From assembly GCA_943787405.1 (NCBI GenBank), contig CALSMH010000003.1:62001-126000 (forward strand): a stretch of 64,000 bases of DNA. The letters are read 5' to 3'. Positions within the stretch are counted from its first letter, which is position 1, and each line of letters opens with the position of its first letter. Below, in pieces: positions 1 through 10,833 of the stretch. The notes under the pieces are model-generated. The model did no database searches, had not been told where the DNA came from, and saw nothing but the letters and a program-made list of their open reading frames with translations. The DNA comes from an uncultured Nitrosomonadaceae bacterium. Lineage in GTDB: Bacteria; Pseudomonadota; Gammaproteobacteria; Burkholderiales; Nitrosomonadaceae. The translations under genes were made by a program, and so were the position numbers.

Positions 1-1
1 A

Positions 2-1018
2 AAAATTGCATTGTTTACTAACGTACGAGAAGAGGCTGTAATTTCAGCAGTTGACGTGGACAGTATCTATAAGATTCCAGTACTCCTACATGAACAAATG
101 CTAGATGAAATAGTCTGCCATAAACTAAATATACTCGCGAAGCCGGCAGACCTGAATATATGGAAGAAACTTACCAACGCATTAGAACATCCTAGGCACA
201 GAATTAACATTGCGCTTGTAGGAAAATATGTAGATTTAACAGAGTCTTATAAATCTCTGTCTGAGGCATTGATTCATGCAGGTATTCATACGCAATGCAA
301 AATTAATATTAATTATGTAGATTCAGAGAATATTGAGAAGAATGGGGCGGGTTGCCTAATAGAGGCCGATGCAATTCTAGTCCCAGGCGGTTTTGGCAAA
401 AGAGGTGTGAATGGAAAGATCATGGCCATTCAATATGCACGTGAGAACCTTATTCCATACCTTGGAATTTGCCTTGGCATGCAACTAGCAGTAGTAGAGT
501 TTGCTCGTAACAAATTGGCCATGAATGATGCACATAGCACTGAATTTAATCCTGATACATCCTATCCTGTCATTGGGTTAATTACCGAATGGAAGACTAA
601 AGAAGGTCAAATTAATACTCGTAATATTAAATCTGACCTTGGTGGTAGCATGCGTTTAGGGGGGCAGGAGTGTCTCCTGAAGGCAAATTCGTTATCACAG
701 GAAATTTATGGCACAGAAAAAATAACTGAACGACACCGCCATCGTTATGAGGTTAATAGTCAATATATTTCTCAATTAGAAAAAGGAGGGCTCCATGCCA
801 GCGGCCTATCGGCAGAAGACTCTCTTTGCGAAATAATTGAGTTACCTCGAACCGAACATCCTTGGTTTGTTGGGTGCCAGTTTCACCCTGAATTTACCTC
901 AACGCCCAGAGCAGGGCATCCTCTATTCAAATCCTTTGTAGAGGCTGCAATTAATGCCTCAAATACTCAAAGTAAATCTGAAACAATGAGCTATGACAAA
1001 CTAGAAATACAAGCTTAA
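2..1018 (+). CDS. pyrG: CTP synthase, C-terminal part (gene enters from left edge)
   Basis: PyrG makes CTP from UTP, ATP and glutamine in the cytoplasm. The reading frame is open to the window edge and its first residues ([13 protein letters not shown]) match the interior of CTP synthases, so about 200 N-terminal residues lie outside the window. The visible part holds the end of the synthetase domain ([14 protein letters not shown]) and the class I glutamine amidotransferase domain: GGFGKRG oxyanion strand, nucleophile Cys in GICLGMQLA, and catalytic His/Glu in [11 protein letters not shown] 62-base gap separates it from eno. In many betaproteobacteria kdsA lies between these two genes; here it does not. 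Confidence 0.97.
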   Translation, partial: KIALFTNVREEAVISAVDVDSIYKIPVLLHEQMLDEIVCHKLNILAKPADLNIWKKLTNALEHPRHRINIALVGKYVDLTESYKSLSEALIHAGIHTQCKININYVDSENIEKNGAGCLIEADAILVPGGFGKRGVNGKIMAIQYARENLIPYLGICLGMQLAVVEFARNKLAMNDAHSTEFNPDTSYPVIGLITEWKTKEGQINTRNIKSDLGGSMRLGGQECLLKANSLSQEIYGTEKITERHRHRYEVNSQYISQLEKGGLHASGLSAEDSLCEIIELPRTEHPWFVGCQFHPEFTSTPRAGHPLFKSFVEAAINASNTQSKSETMSYDKLEIQA

Positions 1019-1035
1019 TACCTAACATACAATGA

Positions 1036-2363
<1,328 letters not shown>

Positions 2364-2364
<1 letters not shown>

Positions 2365-2669
2365 TGAAAGTATTAGGGCTCATACTATTTGTCCTGATAG
2401 TTTTATTACAGTACTCGTTATGGCAGGGCAAAGGTAGCTGGAACAAAGTATGGGAAACCAGCCAAAAAGTAGCTTCACAGAAAGAAGCCAATCAAAGAAA
2501 TGAAATTCGTAATGGGGTGCTAGAAGCAGAAGTACAGGACCTTAAGAAAGGATTGATTGCAATTGAAGAACGTGCCCGTAATGAACTTGGAATGATTAAA
2601 CAAGATGAAATTTTCTTTCAGGTTGAAGTAAAAAAACAAGAAATAATACCAACTGATAAAACAGAATAA
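2364..2669 (+). CDS. ftsB: Cell division protein FtsB
   Basis: FtsB is a bitopic membrane protein of the divisome that pairs with FtsL and FtsQ. The 101-residue product has one N-terminal membrane segment (about residues 3-16, LGLILFVLIVLLQYSLW), then WQGKGSW and a periplasmic coiled coil (QKEANQRNEIRNGVLEAEV), ending in the typical EERARNELGMIKQDEIFFQ motif. The start overlaps the eno stop by one base. The eno-ftsB order is conserved in beta- and gammaproteobacteria and supports the call. Confidence 0.95.
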
Positions 2670-2731
2670 TATTCTTAACATTTTAGATTTAGATATTAGA
2701 GAAAAATAAAACTCATAGAACCAACTCTAAA

Positions 2732-2914
2732 ATGAGTAATCATAAATTTAGAATCGATCAGAATATATTTGTTCTCCCAATTAACATGCCTGGAGTAATT
2801 AAAAGTCAGACTAAGTCGTCTGCTGATGAAAATATATATGAGGTTGAGGTTAATTATCAGAACAGAATCTGGAAGGCAACATTCTATGAGTCCGAGTTAT
2901 CGGATATGAAATAA
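2732..2914 (+). CDS. Small basic protein, possibly SH3-like (YodC/DUF2158-like pattern)
   Basis: A 60-residue soluble protein with no signal or membrane segment. The pattern resembles small one-domain SH3-like beta barrels: a hydrophobic strand (FRIDQNIFVLPINMPGVI), then a VEVNYQNRIWKATFYESEL stretch ending in an acidic tail. That similarity is by eye only and no family can be named. Upstream bases (CCAACTCTAAA) do not give a convincing ribosome binding site, so expression is less certain. It lies 62 bases after ftsB on the same strand and may ride on that operon. Confidence 0.5.
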   Translation: MSNHKFRIDQNIFVLPINMPGVIKSQTKSSADENIYEVEVNYQNRIWKATFYESELSDMK

Positions 2915-2972
2915 TCTTTTTTCTAGCTAGATCTAAAATGTCTGGCTAATCCTAACTACAAAGGAACTACAA

Positions 2973-3266
2973 TTGAAAGAAGCAAAAGAAGAAGTGATTC
3001 AGAAAGAAGTAAAAGAAGAAATCCAAAAAAAAGAAAGTGGAGAAAATGAATCTAAATTAAAAGATGATATATGGAAAAAAATATCACAGGCACTTCTTAT
3101 TACAATTTTTTTCCCTTTTTCTTTTATTGTACTGGTTTTGTTATACGGTTTTGAGAGAACTCTTGAAATCTTTAAAAATGTACTATCAGGAAGATATGTT
3201 CTGATGGCGGTACTTATAGTTACAGTTGTAATTCTTCAATTACTAATTATGCCAGCAAAGGTTTAA
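2973..3266 (+). CDS. Small membrane protein with charged N-terminus
   Basis: A 97-residue protein of unknown function. The first 40 residues are almost entirely Glu and Lys and probably form a charged helix or coiled coil. Two hydrophobic segments follow (about residues 43-63, ALLITIFFPFSFIVLVLLYG, and 77-95, VLMAVLIVTVVILQLLIM), so it is predicted to be an inner-membrane hairpin with the charged arm in the cytoplasm. The start is TTG; AAGGA at 2961-2965 is a good ribosome binding site about 7 bases upstream, which supports this start. No homologue recognised. Confidence 0.6.
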   Translation: MKEAKEEVIQKEVKEEIQKKESGENESKLKDDIWKKISQALLITIFFPFSFIVLVLLYGFERTLEIFKNVLSGRYVLMAVLIVTVVILQLLIMPAKV

Positions 3267-3302
3267 AACGGAAGTAATATTTACTCTGTTAAATACAGGT
3301 TG

Positions 3303-3328
3303 AACGGCTCAATTTGTTTTGAGTCGTT
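3303..3328 (+). terminator. Hairpin after the small membrane protein
   Basis: Inverted repeat AACGGCTCAA / TTGAGTCGTT, ten pairs with one G-U, separated by six bases. There is no strong T run after it (AAGTATT follows), so it may be a weak terminator or a transcript-end structure. Confidence 0.4.
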
Positions 3329-3515
3329 AAGTATTGAAGTGATGAGTGTATAAGCCCTAAGTAAAGACAATTCTACTTCGCCAATATTATTGAACTTAAA
3401 AAAATACATACCTATTACGCTGATACATACGCTTATTCATAAGAGCTTTTTGTACTTTATAGGTATAATTATAAATATCTAACTTATAGACACCAACGAA
3501 ATCAAGAGGTAAGTC

Positions 3516-3941
3516 ATGTCAGTGCAATCCATATTTATAGTGATCATCTCAAGTTTCTTCTTAGTTTCAGGCTCTTCTTTTGCTCGCACTATTTCACCAG
3601 AAGGCGCACAGGCATATATCATATCGCCTATAGATGGAGAAATGATAACTGGTCCGGTAACAGTCGTTTTTGGTTTAAAGGGAATGGGAGTAGCGCCAGC
3701 CGGAATTGATAAGCCCAATACAGGACATCACCACTTACTCATTGATGTTGAGGATAGTCCTGCGCTAGATAAGCCTCTCCCTGCCAATGCTAATCATAAA
3801 CATTTTGGTGGCGGACAAACGGAAATTACAATCGAATTATCTCCCGGGAAACATACATTACAGTTAATCATGGGTGATAAAGGTCATATCCCGCACAGCC
3901 CTCCTGTCATGTCAGAAATAACTACTATCATAGTTAAATAG
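3516..3941 (+). CDS. Exported DUF4399 domain protein
   Basis: A 141-residue exported protein. Residues 1-24 form a signal peptide (hydrophobic IFIVIISSFFLVSG then SSFA). The mature part is one DUF4399 domain, recognised from ISPIDGEMITGPVTVVFGL, the His cluster TGHHHLLID, the NHKHFGGGQTE loop and the closing PGKHTLQLIMGDKGHIPH. The His-rich loops suggest metal binding, but the family has no established function that I know of. AGAGGTAAGTC before the ATG is an acceptable ribosome binding site. It appears to be a single-gene unit. Confidence 0.85.
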   Translation: MSVQSIFIVIISSFFLVSGSSFARTISPEGAQAYIISPIDGEMITGPVTVVFGLKGMGVAPAGIDKPNTGHHHLLIDVEDSPALDKPLPANANHKHFGGGQTEITIELSPGKHTLQLIMGDKGHIPHSPPVMSEITTIIVK

Positions 3942-4041
3942 CAATTATCTCGACCGCGTTAATAATGTTGAACTTAAAAAGATCAAATAAAGTCTAACCA
4001 GTAGTCTCTGTGTTATTAGAGACGAAAAAGGAGGGACCAAA

Positions 4042-4272
4042 ATGATCAGATTAGTATTTCTAATAACTACTGTGGCACTATTTATGACTAGCCCGTTAGC
4101 TATTTCCGGTAGTTCAGGTGAGTCTACAGCAGCTGAAGCAGCTGTAGCAGCGAAAACCGAACCAGCTCAAGGAATTCTGAATAAAATTGCCTGCAAAGAC
4201 AAAGAGCCTGGCGAACAAGTCAAAGATCAAACTACCGGCAAAATGGTAACTTGTGCTAAAACGAAAAAATAG
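4042..4272 (+). CDS. Small secreted protein with two cysteines
   Basis: A 76-residue product preceded by an excellent ribosome binding site (AAGGAGG about 6 bases before ATG), which makes it very likely translated. Residues 1-22 look like a signal peptide (LVFLITTVALFMTSPLAISG). The mature part is Ala/Thr/Glu-rich, then has two cysteines (NKIACKDKEPGEQ and KMVTCAKTKK) that could form one disulfide in the periplasm. No family recognised. Confidence 0.65.
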   Translation: MIRLVFLITTVALFMTSPLAISGSSGESTAAEAAVAAKTEPAQGILNKIACKDKEPGEQVKDQTTGKMVTCAKTKK

Positions 4273-4430
4273 TGGTGTTATTAAATAATCACGAATTACG
4301 GGCACCTATAATTTTTCAAATATAGTGTCACCTTAATTCTTTAGACAGCTCCCAAATAAGACTGAGAAGGGGGAGCATAGTTACTTATAGGCTCTAAATT
4401 ACTCCTAAAGAAACAATTTAAGTAGCCAAT

Positions 4431-4465
4431 AAAAAAGGACTCAGGCTATTAAACCTAAGTCCTTG
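4431..4465 (-). terminator. Rho-independent terminator of tRNA-Asn
   Basis: On the minus strand an 11-base stem, AAGGACTTAGG / CCTGAGTCCTT (one G-U pair, arms at 4435-4445 and 4454-4464), is followed by a run of six T. It lies 7 bases past the CCA end of the tRNA gene. Confidence 0.85.
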
Positions 4466-4471
4466 CTTTCT

Positions 4472-4547
4472 TGGCTCCCTGAGTAGGGCTCGAACCTACG
4501 ACCCACGGATTAACAGTCCGTTGCTCTACCAACTGAGCTATCAGGGA
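4472..4547 (-). tRNA. tRNA-Asn (anticodon GTT), CCA encoded
   Basis: Read on the minus strand it folds as a complete cloverleaf: acceptor TCCCTGA pairing with TCAGGGA, D arm TAGCTCAGTTGGTAGAGCA, anticodon stem CGGA/TCCG around loop CTGTTAA with anticodon GTT, and T arm GTAGGTTCGAGCCCTAC. Discriminator G and an encoded CCA follow, 76 bases in all. Confidence 0.97.
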
Positions 4548-4631
4548 TTGGAAGTTGCATATACTAATAGGTTGAATCACCACGGTCAACCAAATGCCTA
4601 ATACTTATCTAGAATCTATTTCCTATTTGCA

Positions 4632-5861
4632 TCAAGACAATAATTTTTCTATACGATCTAGTGCGTTTTTCAAGTTATCCATTGACGTAGCAAAAGACAA
4701 ACGAACATAACCCTCACTACCAAAAGCTGATCCCGGTACAACAGCAACACCGATTTTCTCAAGCAAATATTCACTAAAAGATATATCACTGCTATTTTTT
4801 ATTTCATTTCTACTGTGTAGTGTTTCAATCGCCTGACGGACATCAACAAAAGTATAAAATGCCCCCTCTGATAACAAACAATTTAGGCCAGGTATTGCAT
4901 TAATCTTATTTGTAACAAAATGATTTCGTTCCTTAAATGCAGTTACCATTGGCTCTATGCAGGCTTGATCGCCGTTTAGTGCAGCTTCTGCAGCCACCTG
5001 AGAAATGGATGTGGGATTTGATGTGCTTTGTGACTGAATGTTTTCCATAGCTTTAATAATATGCTCTGGTCCACCACAGTAACCAATACGCCATCCTGTC
5101 ATAGAATAAGCTTTAGACACGCCATTAAGCACCATAGTTCGTGGGTACAAATCCGGGCATGCATTGAGGATATTCACAAACTTACCACCTGATAATAAGA
5201 TGTTTTCATACATATCATCTGTAGTAATAATAATCTTTGGATGCTTACGTAATACTTCACCCAAAGCTTTTAATTCGTCTAATGTATACACACTACCAGA
5301 CGGGTTACTAGGACTGTTAATTACAAACATTCTAGTTCTTGAGGTGATTGCCTTCTCAAGCTGAACCGCAGTAATTTTGAAATTCTGCTCAATCCCTGCA
5401 CCGATAGTTACTGGCTTACCCTCAGCAATTAATACTATATCCGGGTAGGAAACCCAATAAGGAGCAGAAATAATAACCTCATCACCGGGATTAATTACAG
5501 CTAAAGCTAGGTTGAAGAAACTTTGCTTCCCCCCACATGAAACTAAAATTTGTTTTACGGTATAGTCAAAATCATTATCTCTTTTAAACTTAGCAATAAT
5601 TGCATTCTTTAGGCTGGGAGTACCTCCTACTGGGGTGTATTTAGTAAAACCGTTGTTAATAGCATTAATAGCAGCATCTTTAATATGTTGTGGAGTATCA
5701 AAATCAGGCTCGCCAGCACCAAGACCAATAATATCTTTACCCTCGGATCTAAGCTTAGCTGCACGTGCAGTAACAGCTAGAGTAGGGGATGGTTTGATCA
5801 TCTGAACACGTTTTGAAAGTTCCACTCTAATATCCTTATGCTGAGCAGGCGCTGCCTGCAT
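4632..5861 (-). CDS. aspC: PLP-dependent aspartate aminotransferase (class I, subgroup I-gamma)
   Basis: Transfers the amino group of aspartate to 2-oxoglutarate; members of this subgroup often also act on prephenate. The 409 residues contain the family landmarks: GLGAGEPDFDTP, SCGGKQSFFNLALA, PYWVSYPDIV, NSPSNPSG, DDMYENI, the PLP lysine in VLNGVSKAYSMTGWRIGY, and the C-terminal VAVVPGSAFGSEGYVRLSFA. It is divergent from uvrB with only 44 bases between start codons, an arrangement seen in other betaproteobacteria, so the two promoters must overlap. The first 9 residues are not conserved and the true start could be slightly downstream. Confidence 0.93.
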   Translation of the reverse strand: MQAAPAQHKDIRVELSKRVQMIKPSPTLAVTARAAKLRSEGKDIIGLGAGEPDFDTPQHIKDAAINAINNGFTKYTPVGGTPSLKNAIIAKFKRDNDFDYTVKQILVSCGGKQSFFNLALAVINPGDEVIISAPYWVSYPDIVLIAEGKPVTIGAGIEQNFKITAVQLEKAITSRTRMFVINSPSNPSGSVYTLDELKALGEVLRKHPKIIITTDDMYENILLSGGKFVNILNACPDLYPRTMVLNGVSKAYSMTGWRIGYCGGPEHIIKAMENIQSQSTSNPTSISQVAAEAALNGDQACIEPMVTAFKERNHFVTNKINAIPGLNCLLSEGAFYTFVDVRQAIETLHSRNEIKNSSDISFSEYLLEKIGVAVVPGSAFGSEGYVRLSFATSMDNLKNALDRIEKLLS

Positions 5862-5905
5862 GTTAAAATTAATAGTTAATAGCTAATAGCACTCAAATTA
5901 TACCT

Positions 5906-7939
5906 GTGATCTCAACCTTCCCCAATAGTTCTTACAAGCTTCATCAGCCATTTGAACCTGCCGGTGATCAGCCTGAAGCCATTAATAAATTAATGGAAGG
6001 AATAACTGACGGGCTTTCTTTTCAGACTCTTCTGGGTGTAACCGGTTCTGGCAAAACCTTTACAATGGCTAATGTAATTGCACGGCTAGGACGCTCTGCA
6101 CTTATTATTGCGCCTAATAAGACTCTTGCAGCTCAACTTTATTCTGAAATGCGTGATTTCTTCCCAGAAAATGCTGTCGAATACTTTGTTTCGTATTATG
6201 ACTACTATCAACCAGAAGCTTATATTCCATCACGTGATCTTTTTATTGATAAAGACTCAAGCATTAATGAACATATCGAACAAATGCGTTTATCAGCTAC
6301 AAAATCTTTACTCGAAAGAGATGACGCCATAATTATATCTTCCGTATCATGCATTTATGGTATTGGTAACCCAGCAGACTATCATGGAATGATCTTGCAT
6401 TTACGAGAAAAGGAGAAAATTTCTCAGCGTGAAGTCATAAAGAGACTAACTGAAATGCAATATGAACGAAATGATATCGAGTTTAGTCGTGGAGTCTTCC
6501 GAGTGCGTGGTGATATTGTTGATATTTTTCCAGCTGAAAACTCTGAAATCGCAGTAAGAATCTCACTGTTTGACGATGAAGTTGAAGGAATATCGCTATT
6601 TGATCCGCTTACAGGACGGCAGCAAAGTAAAGTTTCACGCTACACCGTATACCCTTCAAGCCACTATGTGACACCCAGAGATACCACGCTACGTGCAATT
6701 AATAGTATAAAAACGGAGTTGACTGAACGTATTGAATTTTATCAAAAAAATAATAAACTTGTAGAAGTTCAGCGTATTGAACAACGCACTCGTTTTGATT
6801 TGGAAATGCTAAATGAATTAGGCTTCTGTAAGGGTGTCGAGAACTATTCTAGGCACCTGTCAGGTAAAAATCCTGGTGACCCACCACCGACTCTAATTGA
6901 TTACTTACCACCCAGCTCACTGTTAATAATAGATGAAAGCCATGTGACCATTCCTCAAGTAGGAGGTATGTATAAGGGTGACCGGTCACGTAAGGAGAAC
7001 CTTGTAAATTATGGCTTTCGTTTGCCTTCAGCTTTAGACAATAGACCATTAAGATTTGATGAATTTAAACAAATGATTCCACAGACTGTCTTTGTGTCAG
7101 CTACACCTTCTGATTATGAGCGAGAGCATAGTGGCCAAATTGTAGAGCAGGTAGTACGCCCTACAGGACTAATAGATCCAGAAATAAAGGTCTGCCCAGC
7201 ATCTACTCAAGTTGACGATTTAATGTCAGAAGCAAATATTCGTATTAAAAAAGGAGAGCGTGTATTAGTGACAACACTAACTAAGCGCATGGCTGAAAGC
7301 CTAACAGAGTATTATTCTGACCATGGAATGAGAGTACGCTATCTTCACTCTGACATAGGAACTGTTGAAAGGGTAGAGATCATTCGCGACCTACGTTTAA
7401 GTAAATTTGATATATTAGTTGGCATTAATCTGTTAAGGGAAGGCCTTGATATTCCAGAGGTTTCATTGGTTGCAATACTAGACGCTGATAAAGAAGGTTT
7501 CCTACGCTCAGAACGCTCGCTCATCCAAACGATGGGTCGCGCAGCCCGCCATATTAACGGCACAGCCATACTCTACGCAGATAAAATTACCAATTCCATG
7601 CGACGCGCTATTGATGAGACTGAACGTAGAAGAGATATACAGCTTCAGTTTAACAAGGATAACAACATCACACCACGTACTGTGAATAAACGCGTTAAAG
7701 ACCTTATCGATGGTGTTTACGATATAGAGAGTGAGCAACAGAATCTAAAAGATGAAAAGATCCAGGCGCGCTATGACTCTATGAGTGAGAAGCAACTTAC
7801 TAAAGAAATTAAATCACAAGAAAAGAAGATGTTTAAAGCTGCTAAAAATATGGAGTTTGAAGAAGCAGCAAAATACCGAGATGAATTAAAAAAACTTAAA
7901 GATTTATTATTTATCGGCTTTAGTGGCAAGGGCTTATAA
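5906..7939 (+). CDS. uvrB: UvrABC excinuclease subunit B
   Basis: UvrB verifies damage and loads UvrC in nucleotide excision repair. The 677 residues match the family length. Walker A is [10 protein letters not shown] (about residue 45), the beta-hairpin region follows at [13 protein letters not shown], the helicase DEAD-like motif is [13 protein letters not shown], motif V/VI are [14 protein letters not shown] and [13 protein letters not shown], and the C-terminal UVR domain ([17 protein letters not shown]) binds UvrC. GTG is used as start. The partner uvrC is at 61.2-63.0 kb in the same window. Confidence 0.98.
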   Translation: MISTFPNSSYKLHQPFEPAGDQPEAINKLMEGITDGLSFQTLLGVTGSGKTFTMANVIARLGRSALIIAPNKTLAAQLYSEMRDFFPENAVEYFVSYYDYYQPEAYIPSRDLFIDKDSSINEHIEQMRLSATKSLLERDDAIIISSVSCIYGIGNPADYHGMILHLREKEKISQREVIKRLTEMQYERNDIEFSRGVFRVRGDIVDIFPAENSEIAVRISLFDDEVEGISLFDPLTGRQQSKVSRYTVYPSSHYVTPRDTTLRAINSIKTELTERIEFYQKNNKLVEVQRIEQRTRFDLEMLNELGFCKGVENYSRHLSGKNPGDPPPTLIDYLPPSSLLIIDESHVTIPQVGGMYKGDRSRKENLVNYGFRLPSALDNRPLRFDEFKQMIPQTVFVSATPSDYEREHSGQIVEQVVRPTGLIDPEIKVCPASTQVDDLMSEANIRIKKGERVLVTTLTKRMAESLTEYYSDHGMRVRYLHSDIGTVERVEIIRDLRLSKFDILVGINLLREGLDIPEVSLVAILDADKEGFLRSERSLIQTMGRAARHINGTAILYADKITNSMRRAIDETERRRDIQLQFNKDNNITPRTVNKRVKDLIDGVYDIESEQQNLKDEKIQARYDSMSEKQLTKEIKSQEKKMFKAAKNMEFEEAAKYRDELKKLKDLLFIGFSGKGL

Positions 7940-8251
7940 ATCCAAACATACTTATCAAATGCCGAGCTAAGTTATAAATCCTGCCTCTTAAAAGAAAAAA
8001 TAACTAAGGCGGGGCGATATGTTAATAATAGCTGTTATTAGGAATAGGTAAGTGCTTATAAGATAATGGCAGATAGCCTATTTAACATAATATACATTAT
8101 GAGCATTTTAGATATATTATCCAATACAAATACATTCAACATTGGGCAATTTATACTATTTAGGAAAAGTAGCTATTTTATGACCTTATTAAGATAAATT
8201 TCCTATTTTCTATGTGCTATTGCGTATCTACAGCATTAGATTTGATCATCC
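7940..8251. other. Gene-free AT-rich stretch after uvrB
   Basis: About 310 bases without a supported gene or clear terminator. A G-rich patch (AAGGCGGGGCGA near 8006) stands out in otherwise AT-rich sequence, but I see no RNA gene in it. Confidence 0.5.
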
Positions 8252-8279
8252 TTGACTAAAAACCACAAACAGATATAAT
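8252..8279 (+). promoter_or_regulatory. Strong sigma-70-type promoter
   Basis: TTGACT, a 16-base spacer, and a perfect TATAAT. It points toward the fragmentary peptide gene at 8351 and the membrane-anchored protein at 8571, leaving a transcribed leader of roughly 285 bases. Confidence 0.65.
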
Positions 8280-8350
8280 TTCACCCGATGACATTGCAGC
8301 TAATAACTTAGTTACCGAGAAAAGTCCAGAAAGAATAAAAAATTAAAGGA

Positions 8351-8466
8351 TGTTTAGCAACTTTGACAAGTATCGCATTCGCGATGCTTCTGGCAGCAAA
8401 CTCTAGCATCTCCGAAGCAAAGTCAATGTTACAGAGTAATTCAACAAATGCACCACTAATACAATA
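8351..8466 (+). pseudogene. Possible small secreted peptide, frameshifted
   Basis: From ATG at 8351 the frame reads MFSNF and then stops after 18 residues. In the +1 frame the sequence continues as a signal-peptide-like stretch, LTSIAFAMLLAANSSISEAK, and ends at TAA near 8464-8466. Removing one T from ACTTTGAC would join them into a peptide of about 38 residues with an N-terminal hydrophobic segment. AAAGGA lies immediately before the ATG. A TTG start at 8363 would avoid the frameshift. It sits behind the strong promoter at 8252. Function unknown. Confidence 0.25.
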
Positions 8467-8570
8467 AGAATCTAGCTATAAAAGCTAGGTTCAGTAATAC
8501 GAAATACTAAAAATTTTAAGCATTTAAGATATATTTATAGAAATTAAACATCACAGGAGGCAAGTTTATT

Positions 8571-9185
8571 ATGTTTGAAGTAATTTTGTTGATCGCTGGG
8601 GTAGTGGCAGGATTTTGCCTATATAAAAAGTTAATAATGAGTGATTCTAGGCAAAACACTATTAATAATAAAATTCTATCCGCTGTTACTTCAGAGCAGT
8701 TAAATAAAGACTCGTCAGCCTTAGCAGTAAGTATACGAGAAGAAATCAATAATAGTTATCGCCTTGAATGGCAGGACATAAAGTCATGTGTTACAGACTA
8801 TTTTTGCTCAACTGGAACATGCAATGAAGCCACTAGTGCAACAGCAGAATCAAAAGAAGAATATAAAGATGATGAAATTGAACTGCTATTAAAATCTAAA
8901 TTTGATTGTTTAAAAGATTGGGACATAAGATCATTATCCAAAAGGGAATCTGTAATAACGGAAGAACCGCTAGTTGAAAACGAGACGAATGAAGAAGCTT
9001 CTTCCTCCCCTGATGAGAATAAGCCCAAAGAAGTAGAAGCTGAGAAGGCGGCAGATGAAAAGGCCCCCTCCTCACCTAAGAAAACAGAGACTAAAGCTGA
9101 GAGCAAGCCTAAAAAGAGTGAGCCTGCTGCTGAGAACAAGCCCAAGAAAGAGAACACCCCTCACGGTGGTAATTCAAAAAAATAG
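8571..9185 (+). CDS. Membrane-anchored protein with Lys/Glu/Pro-rich tail
   Basis: A 204-residue protein of unknown function. Residues 3-19 (EVILLIAGVVAGFCLYK) form one membrane anchor. The middle part carries three cysteines close together (SCVTDYFCSTGTC, about residues 71-83). The last 80 residues are low complexity and built from loose repeats such as KPKKSEPAAENKPKKE, typical of disordered spacers. AGGAGG at 8555-8560 supports the ATG, and a strong terminator follows at 9258, so this is a self-contained unit. No homologue recognised. Confidence 0.7.
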   Translation: MFEVILLIAGVVAGFCLYKKLIMSDSRQNTINNKILSAVTSEQLNKDSSALAVSIREEINNSYRLEWQDIKSCVTDYFCSTGTCNEATSATAESKEEYKDDEIELLLKSKFDCLKDWDIRSLSKRESVITEEPLVENETNEEASSSPDENKPKEVEAEKAADEKAPSSPKKTETKAESKPKKSEPAAENKPKKENTPHGGNSKK

Positions 9186-9257
9186 AAATCTTTCTAAAGT
9201 ATAGCTAATGTTTAGCTTGGTACAGCCTTCTACCAAGGAATAGCAGAGGCAGATTCA

Positions 9258-9295
9258 AATAAAGGAGAAGCTAACTGGCTTCTCCTTTATTATTT
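9258..9295 (+). terminator. Rho-independent terminator
   Basis: Perfect 14-base stem AATAAAGGAGAAGC / GCTTCTCCTTTATT around loop TAACTG, followed by ATTTAT. It ends the transcript of the membrane-anchored protein and could act in both directions. Confidence 0.8.
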
Positions 9296-9320
9296 ATACA
9301 GCACTAAAATCGTTCCCCGC

Positions 9321-9344
9321 CTTCCTTCCTCCTTCCTCCTTCCT
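9321..9344. repeat. Short 7-base tandem repeat (TTCCTCC)
   Basis: TTCCTCC, TTCCTCC, TTCCT in tandem (9326-9344) within a pyrimidine-only tract, just upstream of the nucleotidyltransferase gene. A simple-sequence tract of this sort could vary in length by slippage. Confidence 0.6.
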
Positions 9345-9423
9345 ACAACACATAATTCCTTTATAATTCAGTAAGAATTAAAGACACAAAGATCTGGATA
9401 AATAATTTTTGACCTTAGGTGAA

Positions 9424-10245
9424 ATGAAAACAAATAATACAGAAATAATATCTATCGTAAATCACATGGTGGTATCTGTTAATAATATTTTTAATAAGTA
9501 TGATGTGTCTGTTTATATTATGGGAAGCTTGGCTAGAGGAGGGTTTAGCAAATTAGCAAGCGATATAGACCTAGGCATAATTCTTAAGGGCTCATTAGAT
9601 GGCGCCAAAGAAAAGATTGAAATCATAATTTCTGAAGCTCGTAAAAGCTTTCCTTCTGTAAAGAATAATATTTCAGTATTTTGGGGATCAATTGAATCAA
9701 TTAACGGAGTAATTGAAGGAGGCCGTTATCCACCCTTCGATCGATTAGACCTGATTGACCATGCCCTACTACTTTCTGGTCAGGATGGCAGGGAGAGGCT
9801 AGCTAGGCCTACCAAAAAGGAACTTGATATTGCAAGCTCCAGGTTCTCTCTTAGTTATCTTGCAACCCAGGAAAGGATTGAAGAATTTCATAATTGCTCC
9901 TGTATAGCAAGAAAAGGGGTTGTTTATACAACAAAAGTAATTCTATTTCCCGCAAGATTTATTTATGGAGAAAAGACTGGGAAAATCGCAGGCAATGAGG
10001 AATCTTCCCTCTATTATCAGAATAATTATAAGGGCCCTGATGCAGAGCTTATAAGAAATGGATATCACTGGAGACTTAATTCACTGCCAGAAGACTTGAA
10101 TATAGTTACCAATTCTCTCCAAAAAGGGCTGCCTTCACTCTATACAAATTACATTAATATTTACATACAACGCATGGAACAATATGAAGAAATATCACTT
10201 AAAAATAAATTGATCCAGTGGAGAAACGAAATATTAGCCAAATAA
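9424..10245 (+). CDS. Nucleotidyltransferase-fold protein (MNT/Pol-beta type)
   Basis: A cytoplasmic protein of about 273 residues. The N-terminal part carries the polymerase-beta-type nucleotidyltransferase signature IMGSLARGGFSKLASDIDLG (GS-x-AR-G, then D-x-D), which binds metal and NTP. A possible third acid is in FDRLDLID. The C-terminal half is mostly helical and unrecognised. Related domains are found in antibiotic adenylyltransferases and in antitoxins of HEPN/MNT pairs, but no HEPN partner lies next to it and the length is larger than a minimal antitoxin. ATG at 9424 is used; an in-frame TTG at 9409 is possible. Ribosome binding sites are poor for both. Confidence 0.65.
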   Translation: MKTNNTEIISIVNHMVVSVNNIFNKYDVSVYIMGSLARGGFSKLASDIDLGIILKGSLDGAKEKIEIIISEARKSFPSVKNNISVFWGSIESINGVIEGGRYPPFDRLDLIDHALLLSGQDGRERLARPTKKELDIASSRFSLSYLATQERIEEFHNCSCIARKGVVYTTKVILFPARFIYGEKTGKIAGNEESSLYYQNNYKGPDAELIRNGYHWRLNSLPEDLNIVTNSLQKGLPSLYTNYINIYIQRMEQYEEISLKNKLIQWRNEILAK

Positions 10246-10833
10246 TAAACCAATAATGAGCCCTACCTAAGCTTATAACTCTTATTACTATAATTATAGA
10301 GCGCCAACCTGGAGGCACACAAGATATAATTTATAATATAATCAATCATATACGGCATTTATATAGTCTTATCTGGCAAAATGCTTTTTCACCTCATTAA
10401 AACACCTATCGATAGTTATCCCCCTAAATAAATATTAGGTTAGTACCCACAAATTCATCCAAAGAAATAAATCATTCAGTCTGCATTGGGCCTCACCAAT
10501 ACAAATAGTTCATCTGGCATAGTAATTTAACAAATTCAGAATATTGCCATTGCTCAATATAATTTATAATTATAAATTATATTAATATCAATTATTTAAA
10601 TAATTATTATTATCTAATGCATTATATATATATAATATATTATGACTTAACATAACTCAAATATTCTGCGGCTTTACAATTCATATGGAATTTTCAAAAA
10701 TAAGAATGTTGAACTACGCACGCCCTATTCTTCTTACTGTAGATTTATTTTAAATATAGTAAAAACTAAGGCAATTTAAGTTTAATTAAATTCCCATGCT
10801 CGATAATATAAAAAATAAAGCCTTTAGCCTTAA
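10246..10833. other. Very AT-rich gene-poor stretch
   Basis: Nearly 600 bases after the nucleotidyltransferase gene with no supported gene. It includes long A/T runs with self-complementary segments (for example TATATATATATAAT near 10625). The only short open frame of note is a 22-codon frame at 10685, which has no clear ribosome binding site. Confidence 0.5.

Noticed and set aside
8798-9157. 119-codon ORF opposite the Lys/Glu/Pro-rich protein
   Set aside because: Ser/Leu/Phe-rich mirror of the low-complexity tail; not a real protein.
9424-10245. HEPN/MNT toxin-antitoxin pair
   Set aside because: Only the nucleotidyltransferase is present; no HEPN gene is adjacent on either side.
10560-10650. 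AT-rich self-complementary stretch as a replication or plasmid origin
   Set aside because: No DnaA boxes, iterons or rep gene; AT-richness alone explains the short palindromes.
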